A stretch of DNA of 64,000 nucleotides from Hyphomicrobiales bacterium (GCA_900473795.1 UCMT01000019.1:1-64000), one strand, 5' to 3'. Numbered from the stretch's first letter, positions 8,146 to 19,828 are shown. The notes: generated from the sequence alone by a model not told the origin. Translations and numbers: made by a program.

Positions 8146-9585
8146 GTGAATACCGAATTCAATGGCCTTGTTTCGCGTCGGGGATTGCTCCGGACTGGCG
8201 CTGGGCTCCTGCTAACCACGGCATTGCCGCCATTGCCGGGACACGCGGCCGGGTCCAACGAGTATCGGATCGCCGCCGCGCCAGCCCGTGCGCGTCTTGC
8301 TGGCGACAGTCGCCCGGAAACCGATGTCTGGGCCTATAACGGGACCATACCGGGCTCGCTCGTGCGCCTGCGACAAGGCGAGCCAGCCCGTCTCGTCGTC
8401 GAAAACAGGCTCGACCAGGAGACTACCGTCCACTGGCACGGAATCAGACTGCCCAACGCCATGGACGGCGTGCCCGGCCTGACGCAGCCGCCGATCAAAC
8501 CTGGCGGGAGCTTCGTCTACGAATTCACGCCGCCGGATGCAGGGACCTTCTGGTACCACCCGCACGCCAACAGCCTCGATCAGCTCGGCCGAGGTCTGGC
8601 CGGACCGGTGATCGTCGAGGAGCGCGAGCCCGTCGCCGTCGATCGCGATCTTCTCTGGTTTCTGACCGATTGGCGACTGACCGACGAAGGCGGGATCGCC
8701 TCCGGCTTCGGCAACCGCATGGAAGCGGCGATGTCAGGCCGTGTCGGCAACACCGTCACCCTGAACGGCCGGCTCTCGGAGGCCGAACCGGTCCGGGCCG
8801 GAGAACGCATCCGCCTGCGCCTCGTCAATGGCTCGCTCGCCCGTATCATGGCGCTGCGCTTTGAGGGCCATAGGCCCCTGATCGTCGCGATCGACGGCCA
8901 GCCCTGCGATCCGCATGAGCCCGAGGGTAGCCGCATCCTGCTCGGTCCGGCCATGCGCATTGATGTCATGCTCTACATGCAGGGCGCACCGGGACGGCGC
9001 TACGGCGTCATCGACGATTTCTACGACGGACTGTCCTATCCGGTGACGCAACTCGCCTATGACGAGCAGCGTGCCCTTCGTGAACATCCGCTCGATGCCC
9101 CGCTTGAGCTGTCGCGCAATCCGTTGCCGGAACCCGACCTTGCCGCGGCCGAGCGTCATGACCTGACCCTCCAGGGCGGAATGATGAGCGGCATGGGCGG
9201 CATGCAGGGCGGGGGGATGATGCACGGAATGATGGGCATGGGCGGCGGAGCTGCCTGGGCGATCAACGGCATGTCGATGACCGGCGACGGCCATGCAGGC
9301 ATGGAGCCTGCCCTCACATTCCAGCGCGGACGCAGCATCATCCTAATGCTGCGCAACGAGACCGCCTGGTGGCACCCGATGCATTTGCACGGCCACAGCT
9401 TAGCGGTGCTGAGCCGCAACGGCAGGCCCGTATCGCATCGCCAATGGCAGGACACCGTGCTGATGGCACCGAAGGACATAGTCGAGGTCGCCTTCGTCGC
9501 CGACAATCCTGGCGACTGGATGCTGCATTGCCATGTCATGGACCATCAGATGGCCGGCCTGATGACCGTGCTGCGCGTTGCTTGA
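8146..9585 (+). CDS. CueO/CopA-like multicopper oxidase
   Basis: The start is placed at GTG 8146, behind GGAAGGA; the ATG at 8144 is followed at once by a stop. The roughly 479-aa product has a Tat signal (SRRGLLRTGAG). Cupredoxin copper ligands are HWHG (about residue 95), YHPHA (about 140), HPMHLHGH (about 412) and HCHVMDHQMAGLM near the end. A Met-rich loop (GMMSGMGGMQGGGMMHGMMGMGGG, about 343-366) precedes the last domain, as in cuprous oxidases such as CueO. It probably oxidises Cu(I) in the periplasm, beside the Cus pump. Confidence 0.92.
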   Translation: MNTEFNGLVSRRGLLRTGAGLLLTTALPPLPGHAAGSNEYRIAAAPARARLAGDSRPETDVWAYNGTIPGSLVRLRQGEPARLVVENRLDQETTVHWHGIRLPNAMDGVPGLTQPPIKPGGSFVYEFTPPDAGTFWYHPHANSLDQLGRGLAGPVIVEEREPVAVDRDLLWFLTDWRLTDEGGIASGFGNRMEAAMSGRVGNTVTLNGRLSEAEPVRAGERIRLRLVNGSLARIMALRFEGHRPLIVAIDGQPCDPHEPEGSRILLGPAMRIDVMLYMQGAPGRRYGVIDDFYDGLSYPVTQLAYDEQRALREHPLDAPLELSRNPLPEPDLAAAERHDLTLQGGMMSGMGGMQGGGMMHGMMGMGGGAAWAINGMSMTGDGHAGMEPALTFQRGRSIILMLRNETAWWHPMHLHGHSLAVLSRNGRPVSHRQWQDTVLMAPKDIVEVAFVADNPGDWMLHCHVMDHQMAGLMTVLRVA

Positions 9586-9618
9586 AACCAATACTCATTT
9601 ATCCAAGGAGAAACCGAA

Positions 9619-10059
9619 ATGAACTTCACGATCCGCTTCGCCAGCCTCACCGCTCTCATCGCCTTCGCGACACCTGCACTCGCCGAACCTCTTCAGGCGA
9701 CGCTCTTCAAGAACCCGCAGTGCGGCTGCTGCGAGGGCTATGCCGCCTATCTCCGCGACAACGGTTTTGAGGTCGACGTCAAGCCGACCAACGACCTTTT
9801 GGAGATCAGCCACAAGGCGGGCGTGCCCGACGGAATGGAAGGCTGCCACACCATGTTCATCGACGGCTACGTGATCGACGGCCACGTTCCGGTGAACGTC
9901 GTCCGCAAGCTCCTTACCGAGAAGCCAGCGATCGCCGGCATCACCCTGCCGGGAATGCCGATGGGATCGCCCGGCATGACTGGGACCAAGACTGAAAAAT
10001 TCGTGATTTACACCGTCACCAAGGACGGCAAGGCGCAATCCGTCTACGCGACGGAATGA
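9619..10059 (+). CDS. DUF411/CopG-like periplasmic metal-binding protein
   Basis: This 146-aa protein has a signal peptide and the DUF411 signature: KNPQCGCCEGYAAYLR with three Cys, a later EGCHTMFIDGY and VIDGHVPV. A Met/Gly motif (GMPMGSPGM) follows. DUF411 proteins occur with copper and silver resistance genes and are thought to bind Cu in the periplasm. It lies 33 bases after the multicopper oxidase behind an AAGGAGAAA site and overlaps the next gene by 4 bases. Confidence 0.85.
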   Translation: MNFTIRFASLTALIAFATPALAEPLQATLFKNPQCGCCEGYAAYLRDNGFEVDVKPTNDLLEISHKAGVPDGMEGCHTMFIDGYVIDGHVPVNVVRKLLTEKPAIAGITLPGMPMGSPGMTGTKTEKFVIYTVTKDGKAQSVYATE

Positions 10060-10760
10060 CGTCGGAACAGGGGGTCATTCGCATGGCTCAAATGACTGAC
10101 AAGTCATCGAAGACGGATGGCCGAGGGACGGCCGTCCCACGGCGTTGGCTGCTTCTGGCATTGTCGGCCGTGGGTGTTACCGGGCTTGCTGCTCCGACTG
10201 CCGGGAAAGCTGGCGAGAACACGAACCAGCTCTCGTCTACGGGGCCGGGGGAGTTCGACCGGCCGCTGAATTTTGTCGTGCATGACACGCCAGCGCCCGT
10301 GCAGGAGCTTCAGTTCGCCGATGGCGAAGGAAAGCCGCGTTCGCTCGCGGATTTCCGGGGCAAGGTGGTGTTGCTCAACGTCTGGGCAACCTGGTGCCTG
10401 CCGTGCCGGAAGGAGATGCCGACGCTGGACCGATTGCAGGAGGCCCTGGGCGGGGACCAGTTCGAGGTCGTCGCGCTGTCGATCGATCGCGGCGGCGCTG
10501 ATGCCGTGAGGAAGTTCTACACCGAGATCGGCATTCGGCATCTCGCCATCCACGTCGATGCCTCCGGCCGGGGCGGCGTTGCGCTGACAACGTACGGGCT
10601 GCCGACGACACTGTTGATCGATGCGGAAGGGCGGGAGCTTGGACGATTGATCGGCCCCGCCGAATGGGATGCGCCGGACATGGTCGCATTCCTCAAATCG
10701 GTCATCGACAAGGAAGGGGAGCGCCTTGCGGCCCCTCGCAACAAGGAAACACCGCTATGA
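10056..10760 (+). CDS. TlpA-like thioredoxin-fold protein
   Basis: The product is up to 234 aa. It has an N-terminal basic stretch plus hydrophobic helix (PRRWLLLALSAVGVTGLAA) and a TlpA/ResA domain with active site NVWATWCLPCRKEMPT and cis-Pro loop TYGLPTTLLID. It is a periplasmic thiol-disulfide protein, probably keeping metal-protein cysteines reduced. Its start overlaps the DUF411 stop and its stop overlaps the next start (ATGA), so it is coupled on both sides. ATG 10083 is an alternative start. Confidence 0.85.
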   Translation: MTSEQGVIRMAQMTDKSSKTDGRGTAVPRRWLLLALSAVGVTGLAAPTAGKAGENTNQLSSTGPGEFDRPLNFVVHDTPAPVQELQFADGEGKPRSLADFRGKVVLLNVWATWCLPCRKEMPTLDRLQEALGGDQFEVVALSIDRGGADAVRKFYTEIGIRHLAIHVDASGRGGVALTTYGLPTTLLIDAEGRELGRLIGPAEWDAPDMVAFLKSVIDKEGERLAAPRNKETPL

Positions 10761-11122
10761 GCATACCAAATTCAGCCGAAGCGCATCCTCGTGCGCCGTC
10801 CCGACCGTTGGCCGACAGGCTTCCTTCGTGGCTGCAGGGGTGGTGGGGACTCATCGCGCTGACGGCCACCGTGGTCGGTCTCGGCTTGGCGTTCAATTGG
10901 AGCTGGCTGGTCGCGGCCGGGGCCGCGCCGCTGCTGCTGAGCGTTCTTCCCTGCGTCGCCATGTGCGCGCTGGGACTGTGCATGAGCCGCATGGCTGGTT
11001 CAAAGGACAAGGCATCGTCGACGATATCCTCGGAAGGCGCGGCGGCCTCCGGTTCGTCCCAGATCCCGCGGTCGTGCTGCTCATCCGAGCAAAGTGGCGC
11101 GACCACTGCTCTACGGAGGTGA
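10757..11122 (+). CDS. Small membrane protein, unknown
   Basis: The 121-aa protein starts within the stop of the tlpA-like gene (ATGA overlap). It has two predicted helices (WGLIALTATVVGLGLAF and VLPCVAMCALGLCM) and a Ser/Cys-rich C-terminus ending near SCCSSEQSG. The Cys pattern and its place between TlpA and SCO genes suggest copper or thiol handling in the membrane. No family is recognised with confidence. Confidence 0.6.
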   Translation: MSIPNSAEAHPRAPSRPLADRLPSWLQGWWGLIALTATVVGLGLAFNWSWLVAAGAAPLLLSVLPCVAMCALGLCMSRMAGSKDKASSTISSEGAAASGSSQIPRSCCSSEQSGATTALRR

Positions 11123-11125
11123 CCC

Positions 11126-11815
11126 ATGCGTGCCCTGCAGTTGGCGATGCTTGTGATCGCCATGATGATGGCCTCGATCACACCAGTTCTGACGCACTCG
11201 CTCGAAGAGGTCGATCAGGATCTCCGGGACAGGGAGAAGTATTTCCAGGCGGTCGACAACGAAGCGCCGGGATTCACATTGCAGGACGCTGGCGGCCGAA
11301 CCGTCAACCTCTCCGACCTGCGCGGCAAGGTCGTCGTGCTGAATTTCGTCTACACGAACTGCCCGGACGTCTGTCCGCTTCATGCCGAACGGATCGCAGA
11401 ACTGCAGACGTTGATCAACCAGACGCCGATGAAGGCGGTGGTCGAGTTCGTCACCATCACGACCGACCCCAAGCGCGACACAGGCGCGGTCCTTAGCGAC
11501 TATGGCCAGGCCCACGGCCTTGATCCCGTGAACTGGGTTTTCCTGACAACCGCGCCGGATCAGCCCGAGGACAGCACGCGCAAGATCGCCGAAGCCTATG
11601 GTCTCAAGTTCACGGAGGGCGAAGAGGGCATGCAGATGCACGGGATCGTCACCCACGTGGTCGACCAGGACGGCCGCCTTCGCGGCCGCTTTCATGGCCT
11701 GAAGTTCGAACCGGTCAATCTGGTGGTCTTCGTCAACGCACTCACCAACAGCACGCAGAAGCCCCACGGGCATCAGCAACCAAGTTTCTGGGACAAACTC
11801 AAGGGAGCATTCTGA
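11126..11815 (+). CDS. SCO1/SenC family copper chaperone
   Basis: The 229-aa product has a signal/anchor sequence and a thioredoxin-like SCO domain. The copper-binding motif YTNCPDVCPLHAE (CxxxC) and the distal His in MHGIVTHV complete the family's metal site. SCO proteins deliver Cu to cytochrome oxidase CuA or act as redox sensors. Here it sits in a resistance operon with TlpA-like and DsbA-like genes, so a periplasmic copper trafficking role is likely. The last base of its stop overlaps the next gene. Confidence 0.88.
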   Translation: MRALQLAMLVIAMMMASITPVLTHSLEEVDQDLRDREKYFQAVDNEAPGFTLQDAGGRTVNLSDLRGKVVVLNFVYTNCPDVCPLHAERIAELQTLINQTPMKAVVEFVTITTDPKRDTGAVLSDYGQAHGLDPVNWVFLTTAPDQPEDSTRKIAEAYGLKFTEGEEGMQMHGIVTHVVDQDGRLRGRFHGLKFEPVNLVVFVNALTNSTQKPHGHQQPSFWDKLKGAF

Positions 11816-12521
11816 TGACACCCGACCTGCCCAACAGTCCGACGTCCGGCGCGTCCAGAATCCACTCCGACGCAGCACAAGCAGCCATCGGTGCGGCAGA
11901 TGTCGAGCGATCGCCCCAGCCCGCAAAACCAACCCGGAGCCTCAAGCCTTGGGTGTTCGGTTCCTTCGCTCTTGCCGGGGTCTCGGCTGTTCTTTCGGTC
12001 TTGGCGCTGCTGTTTGCTGCAGGAGTCCTTGCGCCCCTCGGCGATACCACCGATATCGAACGCCAGGTGCGCTCGTATCTCCTCGCCAACCCCGAGGTGA
12101 TCGTCGAATCCGTGAACAGCATGGACGCCCGTCAGCAGGCCGCAGAAGAGAACGAACTGACCGCCGTTCTCGCGCAACGGCACGACGAAGTCTTCAACGA
12201 TCCAGGTTCTCCGGTCGGAGCGAACCCAAGGGGCGAAGCCATTCTCGTCGAATTCTTCGACTACAACTGCCCGTACTGCCGCAGCGCGACGCCGATACTC
12301 GACAAACTCCAGTCGCAAGTGAGGTCGGACTCGACATGGAGCGGCTGAAGAAGGACATGCAAGATCCGGAGATCGACGAGGCCATCAAGCGCAATGTCGC
12401 ACTCGCGCAAGCGCTGCGCATCTCGGGCACGCCGACCTTCGTCGCAGGCAAAGAAATTCTGCGGGGTCTCGCCGACGCCAGCACGATGAAACGGCTGATC
12501 TCAGCGGCACGCGGGAGCTAG
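11815..12521 (+). pseudogene. DsbA-like thioredoxin with internal deletion and frameshift
   Basis: The first frame (11815-12348) gives a membrane-anchored N-terminus (helix about residues 45-75), the helical linker ERQVRSYLLANPEVIVESV and the active site FFDYNCPYCRSATPILDKL. It then ends abruptly. The family's C-terminal part, GLDMERLKKDMQDPEIDEA through SGTPTFVAGKEILRGL, continues in a different frame up to 12521. About 60 residues normally found between these blocks are missing. The junction is near 12315. An out-of-frame deletion is the simplest reading. Confidence 0.8.
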
Positions 12522-12893
12522 GCGTGTCGGCGATCTCCAACATCGGCCTGATTACGGCGTTTTGAGCGTTGACAGTCATCTCGTGGATCCCCACAAAATG
12601 ATCGCCGCACCGAAAAGGCAAATCGCTACGCCCGTACGATCCCAGTGATCGGGCGCAGCGCCTCGACCTCCCATAGCCCGCATAGGCGCGCTCGGCGAAG
12701 TCGCTATCATTACGCGTGAGAAGCCAAGCGAAAAGCTCGACATCGGTCTTTCCCGGGCCGAGTTTAATTACCGTCGCGAGCTAACGAAAAACGAGTAGCC
12801 ATCGCCAAGCGCTCTGCTTCACGGCTACGGCCACTGGGGCGGAGATGCGTCCAAGGGTAACGATCGGCATCCGCATCGGGTCAATTTTTTCGC
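12522..12893. other. Intergenic, no gene recognised
   Basis: This roughly 370-base stretch separates the copper block from the mercury block. No reading frame with recognisable protein similarity was found on either strand. Together with the decayed DsbA gene before it, it is probably remnant sequence at a module junction. Confidence 0.5.
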
Positions 12894-12925
12894 TTGACTC
12901 CGTACTGCGGTACGTAGCGTACCAT
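12894..12925 (+). promoter_or_regulatory. MerR-type promoter of the MerR-HMA operon
   Basis: A -35 TTGACT (12894-12899) is separated by 20 bases from a -10-like TACCAT (12920-12925). The long spacer holds the dyad CGTAC-TGCG-GTACG (12901-12914). The TCCGTAC-N4-GTACG arrangement is close to classical mer operators. The site lies 24 bases before the regulator start, so the operon is probably autoregulated. Confidence 0.75.
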
Positions 12926-12948
12926 GGTCACAACCATGGGAGTTGAGC

Positions 12949-13644
12949 ATGCAAGGATTGACGATAAGCCTGGCGGCGAAGGCGGCGAGTGTGAATGTCG
13001 AAACCATTCGCTTTTATGAGCGGCGCGGTCTGATTGCCCGCCCGCCGACGCCGTCGCAGGGATACCGCGAATACGATCTTGAGACGGTGGAGCGGGTTCG
13101 CTTCATCCGGCAGGCCCAGGAGATCGGGTTTTCCCTGCGCGAGATCCAGGAGCTCCTGGCGCTGTGCACAGATCCGCTTGCAGACTGTGCGGACGTCCGT
13201 ACCCGGGCAATCGCCAAGCTCGATAACGTCAATGCCAAGATACGCCAACTGCAACATGTGCAGACCGCGCTTGAAACATTGATCTCGGCATGTCCCGGCA
13301 AGGGGGCGGTCGAATATTGCTCGATACTGGGAGAGGTCACCGCACAGGAAATGGACTGCCGGAAGTCTCAACCGGCGTCGGGCAATCGAGGCAGCAAACA
13401 GGAACGCAAACAGGGAATCGAACCCATGAAGACCAAGGAATTCTCCATTGACGGCATGCATTGCGACGGCTGCGCCAACACGATCGAGGCACTTCTGTCG
13501 CGTGTGCCAGGTGTACGCAAAGCCGAGGTTTCCTTCGGCGAAAAACGGGCGCGGGTCCTGCATGATCCAAATGCAGCATCCGACGCCGACCTCGCTGCCG
13601 CGATAGAGAAAGGCGGCTTTAAGGCGAAGCCGAACGAGGAATGA
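12949..13644 (+). CDS. MerR-family Hg(II)-type regulator fused to an HMA domain
   Basis: Residues 1-125 are a MerR protein: helix-turn-helix with ETIRFYERRGLI, a dimer helix, and Cys at the three Hg(II) ligand positions (ADCADV, SACPGKG, EYCSIL). A linker (about 130-160) joins a complete HMA domain with GMHCDGCANTIEALL. MerR proteins normally stop after the third Cys region, so this is a sensor carrying its own MerP/CopZ-like domain. A Met in the linker (ATG 13426) could also start a free HMA peptide, but its ribosome site is weak. The stop overlaps the next start by 4 bases. Confidence 0.88.
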   Translation: MQGLTISLAAKAASVNVETIRFYERRGLIARPPTPSQGYREYDLETVERVRFIRQAQEIGFSLREIQELLALCTDPLADCADVRTRAIAKLDNVNAKIRQLQHVQTALETLISACPGKGAVEYCSILGEVTAQEMDCRKSQPASGNRGSKQERKQGIEPMKTKEFSIDGMHCDGCANTIEALLSRVPGVRKAEVSFGEKRARVLHDPNAASDADLAAAIEKGGFKAKPNEE

Positions 13645-14318
13645 TCGAAGCCAGCTTTGCAAGCCTGGTGGCAATACCCGCGGGCCTCGGCCTGATCGGC
13701 TTCGTCGAACCATGCTCGATCGGCTCGAGCCTCGTCTTCGTGAAGTATCTCGAGGACAAGGGTCCGGCCACCAAGGTCATGGAAACGGTGCTCTTTGCGG
13801 TCACGCGTGCCGTCTTCATCGGTGTTCTCGGCGCATCCGCGGCAGTTGTCGGCACGCTGTTTCTCGATCTGCAGCGCGGCGCTTGGCTCGTGCTGGGCAT
13901 TCTTTACGTCGGCCTTGGTCTGTTGGTTGCCACCAATCGGGCGGGCCGGCTGATGGTTTCGCTCGGCCCCAGCCTAAAGCGCCTCGGCGGGGTGCGCGGC
14001 TCGGCCGGGCTTGGACTCCTGTTCGGGTTCAACGTTCCCGCCTGCGCCGCGCCCCTTCTGATCGCCCTGCTTGCCGGGGCGGCCGCAGGCGGCGCCGCAA
14101 CGGTGCTCAACGGCTTCGTGGCGCTCGCTGTCTTCGGGCTTTTCCTGTCGTTGCCACTCGTCGCCATCGTCCTGATACCGCCGGCGCGTGGACTTCTGGA
14201 TCGATTTGCAGCCTTTTCCGGCCGCTATTCAACGGTCGCCGGTCTCATTCTCATGGCGCTCGGCGCCTGGTCGATCTGGTTCGGCTTGTTCGTCGACATC
14301 TCCGCGCCGGCTACATGA
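13641..14318 (+). CDS. CcdA/DsbD-like six-helix membrane protein
   Basis: This 225-aa protein is almost entirely transmembrane. It has paired Pro-Cys helix motifs typical of the CcdA/DsbD electron-transfer fold: FVEPCSIGS in helix 1 and FNVPACAAP in helix 4. It is coupled to the MerR-HMA gene by ATGA overlap and followed closely by a P1B-ATPase. A role in carrying reducing power or metal across the membrane for the ATPase is inferred from context. Confidence 0.75.
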   Translation: MIEASFASLVAIPAGLGLIGFVEPCSIGSSLVFVKYLEDKGPATKVMETVLFAVTRAVFIGVLGASAAVVGTLFLDLQRGAWLVLGILYVGLGLLVATNRAGRLMVSLGPSLKRLGGVRGSAGLGLLFGFNVPACAAPLLIALLAGAAAGGAATVLNGFVALAVFGLFLSLPLVAIVLIPPARGLLDRFAAFSGRYSTVAGLILMALGAWSIWFGLFVDISAPAT

Positions 14319-14331
14319 AAGGAACCGTGTC

Positions 14332-16788
<2,457 letters not shown>

Positions 16789-16865
16789 TTTTGGAATCGA
16801 CAAATCTACTCGGGATTGAAGAGAAGAGAAGTCGGTTTTGTTCGGCATCGTGAACCAGGGGCGTT

Positions 16866-16967
16866 TCACCAGGTCGTCTTATCCAACCTGAGCCAAGCCC
16901 AGAAGGCAAAGCAGCCAGCGATTTCGGCAAGAGTGGCGACCACATAAATGACGGCTGTCGTGGTCAT
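16866..16967 (-). pseudogene. YnfA-family N-terminal fragment
   Basis: Only 33 codons remain, reading [20 protein letters not shown] followed by [13 protein letters not shown] and a stop. This matches the first transmembrane part of the roughly 108-aa YnfA (UPF0060) family. The ATG overlaps the stop of the adjacent merR (ATGA), so the intact gene was probably cotranscribed with merR. The rest has been lost. Confidence 0.7.
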
Positions 16968-17377
16968 GCGGCGAGCGCATCAAGGATAGGGCATTCCGGC
17001 ACGTTTTTGCCGGAGCATTGCGAGATCATCGTGACCAAGGTCGTTTCGATGCGCTGGAGGTCGGCGATCTTGGCGCGGACCTCGGCCAGATGCGGTTCGG
17101 TCCGGCGCTGCACCTCGGCACATGTCTGGCTTCTGCAATCGACGAGCTGAAGCAAGCCCCGAATCTCGTCGATGCCAAAGCCAAGTTCGCGCGCCCGCAA
17201 GATGAAGCGGAGCCGGCGAACATGGGCCTCGTCATAGACCCGATAGCCGCTGGTGCTACGTGGCGGGTCGGGCATTAGGCCAATCCTCTCGTAATAGCGG
17301 ATAGTCTCTAGGTGGCAGCCGGTCGCGCGGGCCAATTGGTGACGCTGCAGTCCCTTGGCGGAAAGATGAGAATTCAT
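16964..17377 (-). CDS. merR: MerR-family Hg(II)-responsive regulator
   Basis: The 137-aa protein has usual MerR length. It has a helix-turn-helix with [13 protein letters not shown], the [13 protein letters not shown] wing and Cys at the three Hg-binding positions ([21 protein letters not shown]). It is divergent from the MerC-bufferin gene, with a MerR-type promoter between them. It is the only intact conventional merR here, since the copy next to merTPFA is decayed. It may therefore serve several mer promoters in trans. Confidence 0.88.
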   Translation of the reverse strand: MNSHLSAKGLQRHQLARATGCHLETIRYYERIGLMPDPPRSTSGYRVYDEAHVRRLRFILRARELGFGIDEIRGLLQLVDCRSQTCAEVQRRTEPHLAEVRAKIADLQRIETTLVTMISQCSGKNVPECPILDALAA

Positions 17378-17391
17378 GGCGAAAATACCTC

Positions 17392-17422
17392 TTGAGCCTG
17401 TACTCGCTACAGAGCCTATCCT
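17392..17422 (+). promoter_or_regulatory. MerR-type promoter for the MerC-bufferin operon
   Basis: -35 TTGAGC (17392-17397), a 19-base spacer holding the dyad CTGTA-N5-TACAG (17398-17412), and -10 TATCCT (17417-17422). It is the same architecture as the sites at 20791-20821 and 25941-25971. It points toward the gene at 17612 and lies just upstream of the divergent merR. Confidence 0.8.
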
Positions 17423-17611
17423 GTTTTTATGCAGAAATCGAGGATGGTTGTGATGAACGAAATCGGCAGCGAGACTTTGAATTCCTCGGAAGCGGCAGCC
17501 GATCCGGTTCGGTGCGAGGGCGGGTTTGCCGCACTGAGCAGGGAACCCGAATCTTGCTCTTCGCGGTTCCGTGATGCTGGTCGGATTTGTTAGGCCGGAG
17601 AAGAGGACGCA

Positions 17612-18316
17612 GTGACAAATACAATAAAGCAGATGCTAAAGCAGTTTGCGGGCTTGTTCGGCGCGGGCATAGCCGCCGCGTGCTGTTTGGGCGTTCCCGC
17701 CATACTGGCCGCAATGAGTGCCGTGGGGCTGGGATTCTTAATCAACGACGCCTACCTGTTCCCGCTATTTGCGGGCTTCGTGGCCATGAGCCTCTGGTTC
17801 TTGTTCCGCTCGGCACGAGGGCACGGCAGCTTGACGCCCTTCTGGGTCGGTTTGGCTGGAGGCGTTGTCGGTACGGCCGGCCTTTGGCTACTCGTGACCG
17901 GTCTCTATCCGATGTCGCTCTCGGTGTACGCCGGATTGGGCGTGCTCGTCGCTGGCAGCGTTTGGGACGCCTTGATCGGTCGTAAAGCCGAAGCGTGTGC
18001 GACGGAATCCGTTGGTGAGTCTGAGGCCGCGAGCCAAGAGGTCGACCCCGCCAGACGGCTCGTGACGGGCACCGCCGTCAGCACCGCTGTGGCAGCCGCG
18101 CTGTATGGCAGCTACAAGTCGGTCCAAGCGTTTTCATCAGCGACACAAGTGGCTGGGGCAACGGAGCCGTGCTTCGGGATCGCAAAGGCCGGCATGAACG
18201 ACTGCGCGAGCGCCAACCATGCTTGCAACAGCCAGTCCACGGTCGATTTCGATCCGAGGGAATTCAAGCTCGTCCCCAAGGGAACCTGCGAGAAAATAGG
18301 CGGCAAGTTGAGTTAA
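17612..18316 (+). CDS. MerC-like transporter fused to a bufferin-precursor-like (DUF2282) domain
   Basis: The GTG start at 17612 follows a GGAGAAGAGGA site. Residues 1-120 are a MerC-like four-helix protein with vicinal Cys in helix 1 ([11 protein letters not shown]). After a charged linker, residues about 148-170 form another hydrophobic helix. The last 50 residues match the DUF2282/BufA pattern: C-x10-C-x6-C-x20-C with [12 protein letters not shown] and [10 protein letters not shown]. The true BufA at 55485-55766 reads C-x10-C-x7-C-x20-C. The fusion puts a candidate metal-chelating RiPP-like core on a mercury importer. BufB/BufC partners are not adjacent. Confidence 0.85.
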   Translation: MTNTIKQMLKQFAGLFGAGIAAACCLGVPAILAAMSAVGLGFLINDAYLFPLFAGFVAMSLWFLFRSARGHGSLTPFWVGLAGGVVGTAGLWLLVTGLYPMSLSVYAGLGVLVAGSVWDALIGRKAEACATESVGESEAASQEVDPARRLVTGTAVSTAVAAALYGSYKSVQAFSSATQVAGATEPCFGIAKAGMNDCASANHACNSQSTVDFDPREFKLVPKGTCEKIGGKLS

Positions 18317-18472
18317 CCCGTGTTCTTGCCCATCGGCGCAATTAGTCTCCCGCCAAGAGCGTTGCCGAATTTCACGTTGAGAAGGATGCGAGTGCAGGCA
18401 GCGCTGGAAATCTTGCGGCATCGTTAGGACTTTGTCGGGGTCATGGTAAAGCAGTCTTACGAGGAGAATTGC

Positions 18473-19828
18473 ATGAACGAGAATGAAAGTTTCGACCTGA
18501 TCGTGATCGGTGCCGGAACGGGCGGCAATGGCGTCGCCCGCATGGCCGCGGCGGCAGGCTGGAAGGTGGCCGTTGTCGACAGCCTGCCCTATGGCGGTAC
18601 TTGCGCCCTGCGCGGATGCGACCCCAAGAAAATGTTGATCGCCGTGACCGAGGGCGTTGACTGGGCCCGCAACTTGAACGGCAAAGGGCTTGAGGCACAG
18701 ACCTCCGTCAAATGGTCCGACATGATCGCATTCAAGCGCAGCTTCACCGACGCCATGCCGGGTCGTATCGAAGCTGGGTTCGAGAAAGCAGGCATCGTCG
18801 CTCTGCATGGCCAGGCGCGCTTCACCGGGCGAGAGACGATCGAGGTAAATGGCGAAACCCTGAGGGCGCGGCATTTTCACATCGCCACCGGTGCCCGACC
18901 GATGTACTTGAATATTCCGGGTGAGGAGATGCTGACCACCAGCACCGACTTTCTCGAACTGCCCGACAGACCGGACCGGGTCGTGTTCGTCGGCGGAGGG
19001 TTCATTGCGATGGAATTCGCCCATATCTCCAAACGTGCGGGCGCGCGGGAAGTCACGGTTCTGGAGATGATGGAGCGCCCGCTGGGCAATTTCGACCCCG
19101 ACCTGGTCGGCATCCTCTCCGAGGCGACCACCAATCTGGGGATTGACCTGCGGACCGAAGCCAAGGTTCTGAGGATCGAGAAAGACGGGCCGGGTTTCAC
19201 CGTTACCCATGAGACGCCGGAAGGAAAACAGACAATCAATTGCGATCTGGTGGTTCATGCGACCGGGCGCGTGCCCAACATCGAGCATCTCAACCTTGAG
19301 GCCGCGGGCGTGGAATACGGCCGCAATGGCATCAAGGTCAGCCCGTACATGCGGACCACCAATCCCGCCATTTTTGCAGCAGGCGACTGTGCAGACAGCG
19401 GTCCTAATCTGACCCCTGTTTCGGCCAATGAAGGCCGGATTGCGGGCAAGAACCTGCTCGCCGGAAAAGATGAGCGCGAGGTCAATTATCCGCCGATCCC
19501 GAGCGTTGTGTTCACGCTGCCGCAGGTTGCCTCGGTCGGGCTGTCCGTAGCCGCGGCGCGCGACAAGGGGCTGGCCTTTGACACGCATTTCGAAAAGACC
19601 GCCGGCTGGTATTCGTCGCTGCGGGTCGGCGCGCGCTGCAGCGCCTACAAGATTCTGGTCGAGAACGGGACGGGGCGTATTCTTGGTGCACATCTGATCG
19701 GCCCGGGCGCGGAGGAACAGATCAATCTCTTCGCCATGGCGATGGGCGCAGGGCTGACCGCGAACAGGATCAAGGGCATCATCTTCGCCTATCCCAGCTA
19801 TGCCTCGGATATCAGTTCGATGGTGTAG
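18473..19828 (+). CDS. FAD/NAD(P) disulfide oxidoreductase
   Basis: The start at ATG 18473 follows GAGGAGAAT. The 451-aa protein has an FAD-binding [11 protein letters not shown], redox disulfide [16 protein letters not shown](P)-binding [14 protein letters not shown] and second FAD motif FAAGDCAD. It resembles glutathione reductase/MerA-like proteins. It lacks the C-terminal vicinal Cys pair of mercuric reductase and the usual HPTxxE catalytic segment (it reads [14 protein letters not shown]). It is probably cotranscribed with the MerC-bufferin gene. Substrate is unknown. Confidence 0.85.
   Translation: MNENESFDLIVIGAGTGGNGVARMAAAAGWKVAVVDSLPYGGTCALRGCDPKKMLIAVTEGVDWARNLNGKGLEAQTSVKWSDMIAFKRSFTDAMPGRIEAGFEKAGIVALHGQARFTGRETIEVNGETLRARHFHIATGARPMYLNIPGEEMLTTSTDFLELPDRPDRVVFVGGGFIAMEFAHISKRAGAREVTVLEMMERPLGNFDPDLVGILSEATTNLGIDLRTEAKVLRIEKDGPGFTVTHETPEGKQTINCDLVVHATGRVPNIEHLNLEAAGVEYGRNGIKVSPYMRTTNPAIFAAGDCADSGPNLTPVSANEGRIAGKNLLAGKDEREVNYPPIPSVVFTLPQVASVGLSVAAARDKGLAFDTHFEKTAGWYSSLRVGARCSAYKILVENGTGRILGAHLIGPGAEEQINLFAMAMGAGLTANRIKGIIFAYPSYASDISSMV

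Noticed and set aside
18473..19828. Naming the reductase merA
   Set aside because: It lacks the C-terminal vicinal cysteines and the usual catalytic His segment; the true merA is at 23492-24919.
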